Assembly: GCF_024171955.1 (NCBI RefSeq)
Contig: NZ_JAMTCS010000014.1
Span: 124,001 to 188,000, forward strand
Direction of reading: 5' to 3'
From: Promicromonospora thailandica
GTDB taxonomy: Bacteria > Actinomycetota > Actinomycetes > Actinomycetales > Cellulomonadaceae
DNA length: 64,000 bases
Position numbers and translations under genes: made by a program. Position 1 is the stretch's first letter, and every line of letters starts with the position of its first letter. A model generated the notes under the pieces. It was given only the letters and a program-made list of their open reading frames with translations, was not told the DNA's origin and searched no databases. Shown in pieces: positions 16,545 through 25,086 of the stretch.

Positions 16545-17342
16545 ATGGCCGAGGACAGCGAGGAGAGCACCCGCTCGCCGGAGTTCGTGCAGTCGCTGGA
16601 GCGCGGGCTGGCGGTGATCCGGGCGTTCGACCAGGACCACCGGTCGCTCACGCTGAGCGACGTCGCGCGTGAGGCGGGGCTGAGCCGCGCCTCGGCGCGC
16701 CGGTTCCTGCACACGCTCGTGGAGCTCGGGTACGTGGCGACCGACGGGCGCGAGTTCACGCTGCGGCCGGCGATCCTCGACCTGGGGTACGCGTACCTGT
16801 CGAGCCTCACGCTGCCCGAGATCGCGCTGCCGCACCTGCAGGAGCTGTCCCAGCGGGTGGGGGAGTCGTCGTCGGTGGCGGTGCTCGACGGCGCGGACAT
16901 CGTCTACGTGGCCCGCGTCGCCACGCACCGCATCATGAACGCCGCGATCCAGGTGGGCACCCGGTTCCCCGCGTACGCGACGTCGATGGGACGGGCCGTG
17001 CTCGCGCACGCCGAACCCGCGGCCGTGGACGCCTACCTCGCCTCGACGGACCTGGTGCCGCTGACGCCGCGCACCGTCGTCGAGCCCGCGCGGCTGCGCG
17101 CCGTGCTCGCCGAGGTGCGCGAGCAGGGCTGGGCGCTGGTGGACCAGGAGCTGGAGGAGGGGCTGCGCTCGGTGTCGGCCCCGCTGCGGGACGCCTCCGG
17201 GCGGGTGGTGGCGGCCGTCAACGTGTCGGCGCCGGTCCGGCGCGGCGAGATCGCCGAGATCCTGGAGCACCTGCTGCCCCCGCTGCTCGAGGCCGCCGCG
17301 GCCATCGAGTCCGACGTGGCCCGGATGAGAGGAACGATCTGA
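16545..17342 (+). CDS. pcaR: IclR-family regulator, PcaR/PobR type
   Basis: Transcription factor of 265 aa. A winged helix-turn-helix occupies about residues 8-75 (SPEFVQSLERGLAVIRAFD leads into the DNA-binding helices). The IclR effector domain covers about 85-260 and binds an aromatic or beta-ketoadipate-type ligand in relatives. ATG 16545 follows GAGGGGG; an upstream GTG is possible. The stop overlaps pcaF (TGATG). It sits between the importer and the catabolic genes and probably controls both through palindromes at the -35 boxes at 11774 and 12927. The symbol is assigned by family and context. Confidence 0.85.
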   Translation: MAEDSEESTRSPEFVQSLERGLAVIRAFDQDHRSLTLSDVAREAGLSRASARRFLHTLVELGYVATDGREFTLRPAILDLGYAYLSSLTLPEIALPHLQELSQRVGESSSVAVLDGADIVYVARVATHRIMNAAIQVGTRFPAYATSMGRAVLAHAEPAAVDAYLASTDLVPLTPRTVVEPARLRAVLAEVREQGWALVDQELEEGLRSVSAPLRDASGRVVAAVNVSAPVRRGEIAEILEHLLPPLLEAAAAIESDVARMRGTI

Positions 17343-18595
17343 TGGCTGAGCAGACATCGAGGCAGGCATCGCACGCCTTCGTGCTCGACGCGGTCCGGAC
17401 GCCGTTCGGCCGGTACGGCGGGGCGCTGGCGCACGTGCGGCCGGACGACCTCGCGGCGTTCGTGGTGGGCGAGCAGGTGCGGCGCGCACCGGCCCTGGAC
17501 CCCGCCGTCGTCGACGACGTGATCCTGGGCAACGCGAACGGGGCCGGTGAGGACAACCGGGACGTGGCCCGCATGGCCGTGCTGCTCTCGGGCCTGCCGA
17601 TCGGCGTGCCCGGCGTGAGCGTGAACCGGCTGTGCGGCTCGTCGCTGGAGGCGGCCGTGCAGGCCGCGCGCGCGATCGAGTCCGGGGACGCCGACGTCGT
17701 GGTCGCCGGCGGCGTGGAGTCCATGAGCCGGGCGCCGTGGGTGCTGCCCAAGACCGAGAAGCCGTTCCCGGCGGGCGACCTGAACCTGTCCTCGACCACC
17801 CTGGGCTGGCGCATGGTCAACCCGCGGATGCGCGAGGAGTGGACCGTCTCGCTGGGCGAGGCGACCGAGCGGCTGCGGGAGCGGCACGGCGTCACGCGCG
17901 AGCGGCAGGACGAGTACGCGCTGCGCAGCCACACGCTGGCGCACGCCGCGTGGGAGGCCGGGCACTACGACGACCTGGTGACGCCGTACCGCGCAGCAGC
18001 GGGCGCCGAGCCCCCGCTGCTGCGTGACGAGCCGATCCGGCCCGGCACCTCCCTGGAGCGGCTCGCGGCGCTGAAGCCGTCGTTCCGGCCCGCGGGCGAC
18101 GGCCCGGGCGGCGGCACCGTCACGGCGGGCAGCTCGTCGCCCCTGACCGACGGCGCCTCGGCGGCGCTGATCGGCTCCGAGCGCGCCGTCGGGCTGACGG
18201 GCCTGGAGCCGCTCGCGCGCATCGCGGGGCGGGCCACCGTGGCGAACGAGCCGCAGTACTTCGGGTACGCGCCCGTGGAGGCGGTCGAGCGGGCCCTGGA
18301 GCGCTCGGGCATCGGCTGGGCCGACGTGTCGGCCGTGGAGATCAACGAGGCCTTCGCCGCGCAGACGCTGGCCTGCACCGACGCCTGGGGCGTGGACCTC
18401 GGCCTCGTGAACGCCTGGGGCGGCGCGATCGCGCTCGGTCACCCGCTGGGCGCCTCGGGCACGCGCGTGCTGGGCACCCTGGCCCGCCGCCTCGTGGCCG
18501 AGGGCGGCCGCTGGGGCGTGGCCGCGATCTGCATCGGCGTGGGCCAGGGCATGGCCGTGGTGCTGGAGAACGTGCGCGGCGGCGGGCCGGCATGA
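17342..18595 (+). CDS. pcaF: Beta-ketoadipyl-CoA thiolase PcaF
   Basis: Last step of the beta-ketoadipate pathway: cleaves 3-oxoadipyl-CoA with CoA to succinyl-CoA and acetyl-CoA. It is a 417-aa thiolase with acyl-enzyme Cys98 in NRLCGSSLEA, His367 in GHPLGASG and Cys397 in CIGVGQG. Length and start agree with the family. ATG 17342 shares a base with the regulator stop, and the 3' end overlaps pcaI by four bases. Confidence 0.94.
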   Translation: MAEQTSRQASHAFVLDAVRTPFGRYGGALAHVRPDDLAAFVVGEQVRRAPALDPAVVDDVILGNANGAGEDNRDVARMAVLLSGLPIGVPGVSVNRLCGSSLEAAVQAARAIESGDADVVVAGGVESMSRAPWVLPKTEKPFPAGDLNLSSTTLGWRMVNPRMREEWTVSLGEATERLRERHGVTRERQDEYALRSHTLAHAAWEAGHYDDLVTPYRAAAGAEPPLLRDEPIRPGTSLERLAALKPSFRPAGDGPGGGTVTAGSSSPLTDGASAALIGSERAVGLTGLEPLARIAGRATVANEPQYFGYAPVEAVERALERSGIGWADVSAVEINEAFAAQTLACTDAWGVDLGLVNAWGGAIALGHPLGASGTRVLGTLARRLVAEGGRWGVAAICIGVGQGMAVVLENVRGGGPA

Positions 18596-19293
18596 GCCGC
18601 ACCGTCCTCGCGCGGGACCCGCTCGACGCGATCGGCGACGTCGCCGACGGCGCCACCGTGATGATCGGCGGGTTCGGCCCGGCGGGTCAGCCGGTCGACC
18701 TCGTGGAGGCCCTGCTGGAGCAGGGTGCCACGGGCCTGGTGGTGGTGAGCAACAACGCCGGCAACGGCGAGGACCCGCTCGCGCGCCTGATCCGGGACGG
18801 CCGTGTGGCCAGGATGGTCTGCTCGTTCCCGCGACAGGTGGACTCCTGGCACTTCGACGCCGCCTACCGTTCGGGCGCGGTCGAGCTGGAGCTGGTGCCG
18901 CAGGGCAATCTCGCCGAGCGCATCCGCGCCGCGGGGGCCGGCATCGGCGCGTTCTACACGCCCACCGGTTACGGCACGCCGCTCGCCGAGGGCAAGGAGC
19001 ACCGCCGGATCGACGGCGTGGACCACGTGCTGGAGTACCCGATCCACGCCGACCTCGCGCTGGTCCGCGCGGACCGGGCCGACGGCGCCGGCAACCTCGT
19101 GTACCGCAAGACGGCCCGCAACTTCGGGCCGGTCATGGCCGCCGCCGCGCGGCGCACCGTCGCCCAGGTGCGGGAGGTCGTGCCCACCGGGGCGCTCGAC
19201 CCCGAGGCGGTGGTCACGCCCGGCATCTACGTGGACGCCGTCGTCGAGGTAGCTGCACCGCTCCCGGCGCGCACCACGGAGGCCCGCGCATGA
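18592..19293 (+). CDS. pcaI: 3-oxoadipate CoA-transferase subunit A PcaI
   Basis: Alpha subunit (233 aa) of the succinyl-CoA:3-oxoadipate CoA-transferase that activates beta-ketoadipate. It shows the CoA-transferase family I glycine motif GGFGPAGQP at 26-34 and the GAGIGAFYTPTGYGT block at about 115-130. Start and stop both overlap neighbours by four bases (ATGA), which keeps subunit synthesis coupled to pcaJ. Confidence 0.94.
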   Translation: MSRTVLARDPLDAIGDVADGATVMIGGFGPAGQPVDLVEALLEQGATGLVVVSNNAGNGEDPLARLIRDGRVARMVCSFPRQVDSWHFDAAYRSGAVELELVPQGNLAERIRAAGAGIGAFYTPTGYGTPLAEGKEHRRIDGVDHVLEYPIHADLALVRADRADGAGNLVYRKTARNFGPVMAAAARRTVAQVREVVPTGALDPEAVVTPGIYVDAVVEVAAPLPARTTEARA

Positions 19294-19964
19294 CGCACCT
19301 GCACGACGCGCGTCCCGCCGCGGCGACCGCCCCGTTGAGCAAGACGCAGATCGCCGCCCGGGTGGCCGCGGACATCGCGCCCGGGTCCTACGTCAACCTG
19401 GGCATCGGCCTGCCCACGCTGGTGGCCGACCACCTGGCCCCCGGCAGCGGGGTCACGCTGCACACCGAGAACGGCATGCTCGGCATGGGCCCCGCCCCCG
19501 ACCCGGACGACGTGGACCCGGACCTGGTCAACGCGGGCAAGATCCCCGTCACCGAGCTGCCCGGGGCGTCCTACTTCCACCAGGCCGACTCGTTCGCCAT
19601 GATGCGCGGCGGGCACATCGACGTCTGCGTGCTGGGCGCGTTCCAGGTCTCCGCCACCGGCGACCTCGCGAACTGGTCCACGGGCGAGCCGGGTGCCGTG
19701 CCCGCCGTCGGCGGCGCGATGGACCTCGCCGTCGGGGCCCGCCGCACGGTGGTGACCATGACCCTGCTCACCAAGGACGGCAGCCCCAAGCTCGTGGAGC
19801 GCTGCACGCTGCCGCTCACCGGCGTCGGCTGCGTCTCGCGCGTCTACACCGACCTCGCGGTGCTCGACGTCGGACCGGACGGAGCGCGCGTCGTCGAGAC
19901 GTTCGGCACCACGCACGACGAGCTGGAAACCCTGCTCGGCCTGACCCTCGGAAGGACCTCGTGA
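19290..19964 (+). CDS. pcaJ: 3-oxoadipate CoA-transferase subunit B PcaJ
   Basis: Beta subunit, 224 aa, carrying the catalytic glutamate Glu60 in HTENGMLG that forms the CoA thioester intermediate. The SFAMMRGGHIDVCVLGAFQV region is typical of this subunit. ATG 19290 overlaps the pcaI stop, and the stop overlaps the pobA GTG start. It forms a heterotetramer with PcaI in the cytoplasm. Confidence 0.94.
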   Translation: MTHLHDARPAAATAPLSKTQIAARVAADIAPGSYVNLGIGLPTLVADHLAPGSGVTLHTENGMLGMGPAPDPDDVDPDLVNAGKIPVTELPGASYFHQADSFAMMRGGHIDVCVLGAFQVSATGDLANWSTGEPGAVPAVGGAMDLAVGARRTVVTMTLLTKDGSPKLVERCTLPLTGVGCVSRVYTDLAVLDVGPDGARVVETFGTTHDELETLLGLTLGRTS

Positions 19965-21208
19965 CCGGATCGATCGTGCCCGAGCGCACCTCCGTCGCCG
20001 TCGTGGGCGGGGGACCCGCCGGCCTGCTGCTGTCCCACCTGCTGCACACCTCCGGCATCGAGCACGTGGTGCTGGAGGCCCGCACGCGCGACGAGATCGA
20101 GCACACCCACCGCGCCGGCATCCTCGAGGCGTCGTCGGTGCAGGTGCTCGCCGACCACGGCCTGGACCGCGTGCTGCGCGAGGGCGACCGGCACGACGGC
20201 ATCGTGCTGCGGTTCGACGGCGCCGACCACCGCATCGACCTCACCGGCCTGACCGGCCGCAGCGTGTGGCTCTACCCGCAGACCGCCGTCTTCACCGACC
20301 TTGCCGCACGCCGCACGGCCGACGGCGGCGACGTGCGCTGGGGCGCTACCGTCACCCGCGTGCTCGACCCGGACGGCGACCGCCCCGGGGTGCTCTGGAC
20401 CGACGCCGACGGGGCGGAGCACGAGCTGCGCTGCGACGTGCTGGTGGGCGCCGACGGATCGCGCTCCACCCTGCGGCACACCCTGCCCGAGGCGCAGCGC
20501 CGCACGTTCACGCACGAGTACCCGTACGCGTGGTTCGGCGTCATCGTCGAGGCGCCGCGCAGCGCGCCCGAGCTGGTCTACACCGCCTCCGAGCACGGGT
20601 TCGCGCTGATCAGCCAGCGCACCGACACCCACCAGCGGATGTACTTCCAGTGCGACCCCGACGAGGACCCGGAGGGCTGGAGCGAGGACCGGATCTGGGC
20701 CGAGCTGCAGCGCCGCGTGGCCGGACCCGACGAGTTCCGCCTCGTCGAGGGGCCCGTGCGCGAGCGGTCCGTGCTGCGGTTCCGCTCCTCGGTGGTGGAG
20801 CCCGTGCGGCACGGCCGCATGCTGCTCGCGGGCGACGCCGCCCACACCGTGCCGCCCACGGGCGCCAAGGGGCTCAACCTGGCGCTCGCGGACGTGGTGG
20901 TGCTGCACGACGTGCTGGCCACCTGGTTCGCGACGCGGGACGACGCGGTGCTCGACGAGTACGGGCACCGCGTGGCGGAGCGGGTGTGGCGGGCGCAGCA
21001 CTTCTCCGCGTGGATGAGCGCGATGCTGCACTCGCACCCGGGCGAGACGGGGTTCGCGGCCCGGCGGCGGCTGGCCGAGCTGCGCACGCTCGTGGCCTCG
21101 GAGTCGGGGCGGCGGTTCCTCGCCGAGGGGTACACCGGCTGGGGGCCGGTGCTGGGGACTGGTTCGAGCGGGACGTCGACAGCGATGTCGGGAGGGGTAG
21201 GACGATGA
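19961..21208 (+). CDS. pobA: 4-Hydroxybenzoate 3-monooxygenase PobA
   Basis: Class A flavoprotein hydroxylase that converts 4-hydroxybenzoate to protocatechuate with NAD(P)H and oxygen. In 415 aa it has the FAD dinucleotide motif GGGPAG at 16-21, the DG motif VGADGSRSTLR near 165, and the FAD ribityl motif with Gly291-Asp292 followed by TVPPTGAKGLN. The start GTG overlaps the pcaJ stop. Its place before pcaHG means the cluster can enter the pathway from 4-hydroxybenzoate. Confidence 0.94.
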   Translation: MTGSIVPERTSVAVVGGGPAGLLLSHLLHTSGIEHVVLEARTRDEIEHTHRAGILEASSVQVLADHGLDRVLREGDRHDGIVLRFDGADHRIDLTGLTGRSVWLYPQTAVFTDLAARRTADGGDVRWGATVTRVLDPDGDRPGVLWTDADGAEHELRCDVLVGADGSRSTLRHTLPEAQRRTFTHEYPYAWFGVIVEAPRSAPELVYTASEHGFALISQRTDTHQRMYFQCDPDEDPEGWSEDRIWAELQRRVAGPDEFRLVEGPVRERSVLRFRSSVVEPVRHGRMLLAGDAAHTVPPTGAKGLNLALADVVVLHDVLATWFATRDDAVLDEYGHRVAERVWRAQHFSAWMSAMLHSHPGETGFAARRRLAELRTLVASESGRRFLAEGYTGWGPVLGTGSSGTSTAMSGGVGR

Positions 21209-22017
21209 CGGTGCAGGACACCGGCCCGGCGACCGCGCCGGACGCGGCGGCGGAGACGCAGGCGCAGCTCAGCGCCGAGATCGAGGCGGGTCACGCCGCG
21301 TACGCGGCCGGGCTGGAGCGGGGCGAGCCGCAGGAGCACGGGCCCCGCAAGAACTGGCCGCCGTACCGCAGCTCGCTGCTGCGGCACCCGACCAAGGACC
21401 TGCGCCACGCCGACCCGGAGACCATCGAGCTGTACTCGCCGGTGTTCGGCGAGCGCGACATCGGCCCGCTGGAGGCGGACCTGACCGTGCAGCGCGGCGG
21501 GGAGCCGATCGGCGAGCGGATCGTGGTGCGCGGGCGCGTGGTCGACGGCGAGGGGCGGCCCGTGCGCCGGCAGCTCGTCGAGGTGTGGCAGGCCAACGCG
21601 GCCGGCCGGTACGTGCACAAGCGCGACCAGCACCCGGCCCCGATCGACCCGAACTTCACCGGCATCGGCCGCATGCTGACCGACGACGACGGCTGGTACC
21701 GGTTCCAGACCATCAAGCCCGGCCCGTACCCGTGGAAGAACCACTTCAACGCGTGGCGCCCGGCGCACATCCACTTCTCGCTGTTCGGGCGCGAGATCAC
21801 GCAGCGCATCGTCACGCAGATGTACTTCCCGGGCGACCCGCTGTTCGCGCTGGACCCGATCTACCAGTCCATCCAGGACCCGCGGGCCCGCGAGCGCCTG
21901 GTGGCGACGTACGACCACGACGTCTCCGAGCACGAGTGGGCCACCGGTTACCGGTGGGACATCGTGCTGACGGGGGCGCACCGCACCTGGACCGAGCCGG
22001 AGGACGGCGATGAGTGA
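21205..22017 (+). CDS. pcaH: Protocatechuate 3,4-dioxygenase beta subunit PcaH
   Basis: Iron(III) intradiol dioxygenase subunit, 270 aa, that opens protocatechuate to 3-carboxy-cis,cis-muconate. All four iron ligands are visible: Tyr136 (GRYVHKRDQ), Tyr165 (GWYRF), His188 and His190 (RPAHIHFS). ATG 21205 overlaps the pobA stop (ATGA). About 60 residues precede the first conserved strand, usual for PcaH. It pairs with PcaG, whose start overlaps the end of this gene by 8 bp. Confidence 0.95.
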   Translation: MTVQDTGPATAPDAAAETQAQLSAEIEAGHAAYAAGLERGEPQEHGPRKNWPPYRSSLLRHPTKDLRHADPETIELYSPVFGERDIGPLEADLTVQRGGEPIGERIVVRGRVVDGEGRPVRRQLVEVWQANAAGRYVHKRDQHPAPIDPNFTGIGRMLTDDDGWYRFQTIKPGPYPWKNHFNAWRPAHIHFSLFGREITQRIVTQMYFPGDPLFALDPIYQSIQDPRARERLVATYDHDVSEHEWATGYRWDIVLTGAHRTWTEPEDGDE

Positions 22018-22609
22018 CGTGCTGCCCCAGCCGCTGCCCCCGACCCCCGGGCAGACCGTGGGCCCGTTCTTCGGGTTCGCGCTGCCATACGAACGCGGCA
22101 ACGAGCTGGTGGAGGCGGGTACGCCGGGCGCCGTCCGACTGCACGGCACGGTGCGCGACGGTGCGGGCGACCCGGTGCCGGACGCGATGCTGGAGATCTG
22201 GCAGGCCGACCCGGCGGGCGGGGTGCCGGCGCGCAGCGGGTCGCTGCTGCGTGACGGTACGTTCACGGGCTGGGGCCGGGCCGAGACCGACCGTGAGGGC
22301 GGCTACTGGTTCCGGACGCTGACGCCGGGTGCCACCGAGGCGGGTCGTGCGCCGTTCTTCCACGTGACGCTGTTCGCGCGCGGCCTGCAGACCCGGCTGT
22401 TCACGCGGGCCTACCTGCCGGAGGGGGCCGGGCCGGCCACCGACCCGCTGCTCGCCTCGCTGGACGCGCGGGACCGGGCGACGCTGGTCACGGTGCGCGA
22501 GCCGGACGGCTCGCTGCGCTGGGACGTGCGGCTGCAGGGGGAAGGAGAGACGGTGTTCCTCACCTACGACGAGGGGGCCGGCGCGGGCAGGGACGGCGTC
22601 GGTGCGTGA
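22010..22609 (+). CDS. pcaG: Protocatechuate 3,4-dioxygenase alpha subunit PcaG
   Basis: Alpha subunit (199 aa), same fold as PcaH but without the iron ligands. It starts with the conserved TPGQTVGPFFGFALPY block and has the DAMLEIWQADPAG strand motif around residues 60-75. ATG 22010 lies within the end of pcaH, and the gene overlaps pcaB by 8 bp. PcaG and PcaH assemble into a multimeric alpha-beta enzyme. Confidence 0.94.
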   Translation: MSDVLPQPLPPTPGQTVGPFFGFALPYERGNELVEAGTPGAVRLHGTVRDGAGDPVPDAMLEIWQADPAGGVPARSGSLLRDGTFTGWGRAETDREGGYWFRTLTPGATEAGRAPFFHVTLFARGLQTRLFTRAYLPEGAGPATDPLLASLDARDRATLVTVREPDGSLRWDVRLQGEGETVFLTYDEGAGAGRDGVGA

Positions 22610-23891
22610 CGCCGGCCTGCTGTTCCCGGGTGCGGCCCGCGGCGACGGGGCCGGCGACCTGACCGACGACGGCGCGGTGCTGCGCGCGCTGCTACGGGCG
22701 GAGGTCGCGTGGGTGCGTGCGCAGGCGGCGACCGGGCTGGTGCCGGGTGTCACCGCGGACGCGGTCGCCGAGGCAGCCGGCCGACTGGCGGGCGGACCGC
22801 AGGGTGCCGACGCCCTGGCCCAGCGCGTCGCCGTGGCAGCCGCGGCGGGCGGCAACCCCGTGATCCCGCTGCTCGCCGCGCTGCGCGAGGCCGTGCCGGA
22901 GCACGCCTCGACGGTGCACGCCGGGCTGACCAGCCAGGACGTGCTCGACACGGCGCTCGTGCTGGTGCTGCGCGACGCGGCGGCGTCCGCGACCGCCGAC
23001 CTCGGGCGGGCGTGTGCGGCCGCCGCGCGGCTGGCCCGCACCCACCGGGACGCCCCGGCGCTGGGCCGCACGCTCGCCCAGGCGGCCGTGCCCACCACGC
23101 TCGGCGCGCGGTTCGCGGGCTGGCTCGCGGGCCTGCACGCCGCTCGTGTCTTCCTGGCAGACGTCGGCGGCGTGCTGCCCCTCGCCTACGGCGGGGCGGC
23201 CGGCGAGCTGTCCGGCGTCGCGCGGCTCACCGACGACCCGTTCGCCCTCGTGGACGCCTGGGGCGCCGAGCTCGGCCTGCCCGTGCCGCCCGGCCCCTGG
23301 CACACGACCCGTACCCCGCTGACGCGTGCCGCGGCCGCGCTCGCCGAGACCTGCGCGGCGCTCGGGCACGTGGCGGGCGACGTGCTCCAGGGCACCCGCC
23401 CCGGCGTCGACGAGCTGCGCGAGCCCGCGGCGCCGGGCCGGGGCGCGTCGTCGGCCATGCCGCACAAGCGCAACCCCGTGCTGTCGGTGCTGCTGCGGCG
23501 GTCGGCGGTCGCGGCGCCGCACCTGGCCGCCACGGTCCAGACCGCGGCCGGGCTGGCCGCCGACGAGCGCCCCGACGGCGCCTGGCACGCCGAGTGGCCC
23601 GCGCTGCGCGACCTGGCCCGGCACGCCGTGGTCGCGGCCCGGCTGGGCGCCGAGCTCCTGGAGGGGCTCGAGGTCGACGCCGACGCCGCGGGCCGCACCC
23701 TGCGGGCCGCGCTGCCCGACGCGCACGGCGTCGGCCGGGCGCCCGCCGTCGTGGACCGCGTGCTGCGGGCGACGGGGTTCGCCGCGCCGGGGACGGCGGC
23801 GACCTACGCCGCGACCGGCACGGCGGCGACCGGCGCCGCGACCGGCACGGCGGCGCCCGGCGCCGCCGAGACCCGCACGGAGGACGCATGA
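22602..23891 (+). CDS. pcaB: 3-Carboxy-cis,cis-muconate cycloisomerase PcaB
   Basis: Fumarase/aspartase-superfamily enzyme, 429 aa, that lactonises carboxymuconate. The superfamily signature GASSAMPHKRNP lies at 281-292, with TSQDVLDTA near 108-116 as a second conserved region. GTG 22602 overlaps pcaG. After the conserved fold the last 30 or so residues are an Ala/Thr/Gly repeat (ATGTAATGAATGTAAPG) encoded by a 21-bp direct repeat. That tail is not part of the family fold and may be a recent expansion. Confidence 0.92.
   Translation: MRDAGLLFPGAARGDGAGDLTDDGAVLRALLRAEVAWVRAQAATGLVPGVTADAVAEAAGRLAGGPQGADALAQRVAVAAAAGGNPVIPLLAALREAVPEHASTVHAGLTSQDVLDTALVLVLRDAAASATADLGRACAAAARLARTHRDAPALGRTLAQAAVPTTLGARFAGWLAGLHAARVFLADVGGVLPLAYGGAAGELSGVARLTDDPFALVDAWGAELGLPVPPGPWHTTRTPLTRAAAALAETCAALGHVAGDVLQGTRPGVDELREPAAPGRGASSAMPHKRNPVLSVLLRRSAVAAPHLAATVQTAAGLAADERPDGAWHAEWPALRDLARHAVVAARLGAELLEGLEVDADAAGRTLRAALPDAHGVGRAPAVVDRVLRATGFAAPGTAATYAATGTAATGAATGTAAPGAAETRTEDA
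23808..23855. repeat. 21-bp direct repeat in the pcaB 3' end
   Basis: GCCGCGACCGGCACGGCGGCG occurs at 23808-23828 and again at 23835-23855, a period of 27 bp (nine codons). It keeps the reading frame and creates the Ala/Thr/Gly tail of PcaB. Confidence 0.85.
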
Positions 23892-24706
23892 CCGCCGCCC
23901 CGACGCTCGGCGTCGTCCCGTTCGCCCTGACCGGCGCCGCCCGCCCGCTCCTGGTGCTGGGCCCGTCGCTCGGCACGAGCGTCACCGCGCTGTGGCAGGA
24001 CGTGGTGCCGCTGCTGACCGACGTCGACGTCGTCGGCTGGGACCTGCCCGGGCACGGCACGGCACCCGAGCCGCGCCCCGCCGACCTCACGGGACTCACC
24101 GTCGCCGACCTGGCACGCGGCGTCCTCGACGTCGTCGAGCAGGTGCAGGCCGAGCGCGGCGACCCCGGCGCACCGTTCTGGTACGCGGGGGTGTCGGCGG
24201 GCGGCGCCGTCGGGCTGCACCTGCTGCTGGAGCAGCCCGAGCGGCTGCGCGGCGCGGCCCTGATCTGCACGTCCGCCCGCTTCGGCGACGCCCGGCCGTG
24301 GCTCGACCGCGCCCACCTCGTCGAGACGGCGGGCACCCCCACCCAGGTCGAGGGGTCGGCGCGGCGGTGGTTCGGGCCCGGGTTCGTCGAGCGGCGCCCC
24401 GAGACCGTGCTGCGCCTGCTCGGCAGCCTGCAGACCGCGGACCGGTTCGGGTACGGCGCCGTCTGCCGGGCGCTCGCGGAGTGGGACGCGCGCCCCCGGC
24501 TCGCGGCGACACCCGTCCCCATCGTCACGGTCGCGGGGGAGCACGACGCGCCCGCGCCGCCCGCCGCACTGGCTGAGATCGCGCGCGGCGTGGGTGCGGC
24601 GCGCAGCGAGGTGCTCGACGGCGTCGCACACCTCGCCCCCGCCGAGGCGCCCGAACGGGTGGCCGGTCTGGTGCGGGACCTGCTGACCACGGAGGTGACC
24701 CGATGA
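23888..24706 (+). CDS. pcaD: 3-Oxoadipate enol-lactonase PcaD
   Basis: Alpha/beta hydrolase of 272 aa that opens beta-ketoadipate enol-lactone to beta-ketoadipate. The nucleophile is Ser103 in AGVSAGG, an aspartate lies in the VAGEHDAPAP segment, and a histidine follows in LDGVAHLAP. ATG 23888 overlaps the pcaB stop and the 3' end overlaps pcaC by four bases. It is separate from PcaC here, not fused as PcaL. Confidence 0.92.
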   Translation: MTAAPTLGVVPFALTGAARPLLVLGPSLGTSVTALWQDVVPLLTDVDVVGWDLPGHGTAPEPRPADLTGLTVADLARGVLDVVEQVQAERGDPGAPFWYAGVSAGGAVGLHLLLEQPERLRGAALICTSARFGDARPWLDRAHLVETAGTPTQVEGSARRWFGPGFVERRPETVLRLLGSLQTADRFGYGAVCRALAEWDARPRLAATPVPIVTVAGEHDAPAPPAALAEIARGVGAARSEVLDGVAHLAPAEAPERVAGLVRDLLTTEVTR

Positions 24707-25086
24707 GCGAGCCCACGAACGCCGAGGACGGCCTGCGCGTGCGCCGCGAGGTGCTGGGCGACGCGCACGTGGACCGCGCGGCCGAACGCACGACGGAGTT
24801 CACCGCCGACTTCCAGGACCTCATCACCCGGTACGCGTGGGGCGAGATCTGGACCCGGCCCGGGCTGGACCGGCGCTCCCGCTCGATGATCACGCTCACG
24901 GCCCTGGTCGCAGGCGGCCACTGGGGCGAGCTCGCCATGCACGTGCGCGCCGCGCTGCGCAACGGCCTCACCGTGGACGAGCTGCGCGAGGTGCTGCTCC
25001 AGACCGCGATCTACTGCTCCGTGCCGAGCGCCAACCACGCGTTCGCCGTCGCGCAGGACGTACTGCGCGAGGAGGGACTGCTCTGA
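24703..25086 (+). CDS. pcaC: 4-Carboxymuconolactone decarboxylase PcaC
   Basis: Small all-helical enzyme, 127 aa, of the AhpD-like superfamily; it decarboxylates gamma-carboxymuconolactone. The GRSMITLTALVAGGHWGELAMHV-type core is present from about residue 60 (RRSRSMITLTALVAGG) and a SVPSANHAFAVA block near 105-116. ATG 24703 overlaps pcaD. It completes the set of enzymes from protocatechuate to central metabolism. Confidence 0.93.
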   Translation: MSEPTNAEDGLRVRREVLGDAHVDRAAERTTEFTADFQDLITRYAWGEIWTRPGLDRRSRSMITLTALVAGGHWGELAMHVRAALRNGLTVDELREVLLQTAIYCSVPSANHAFAVAQDVLREEGLL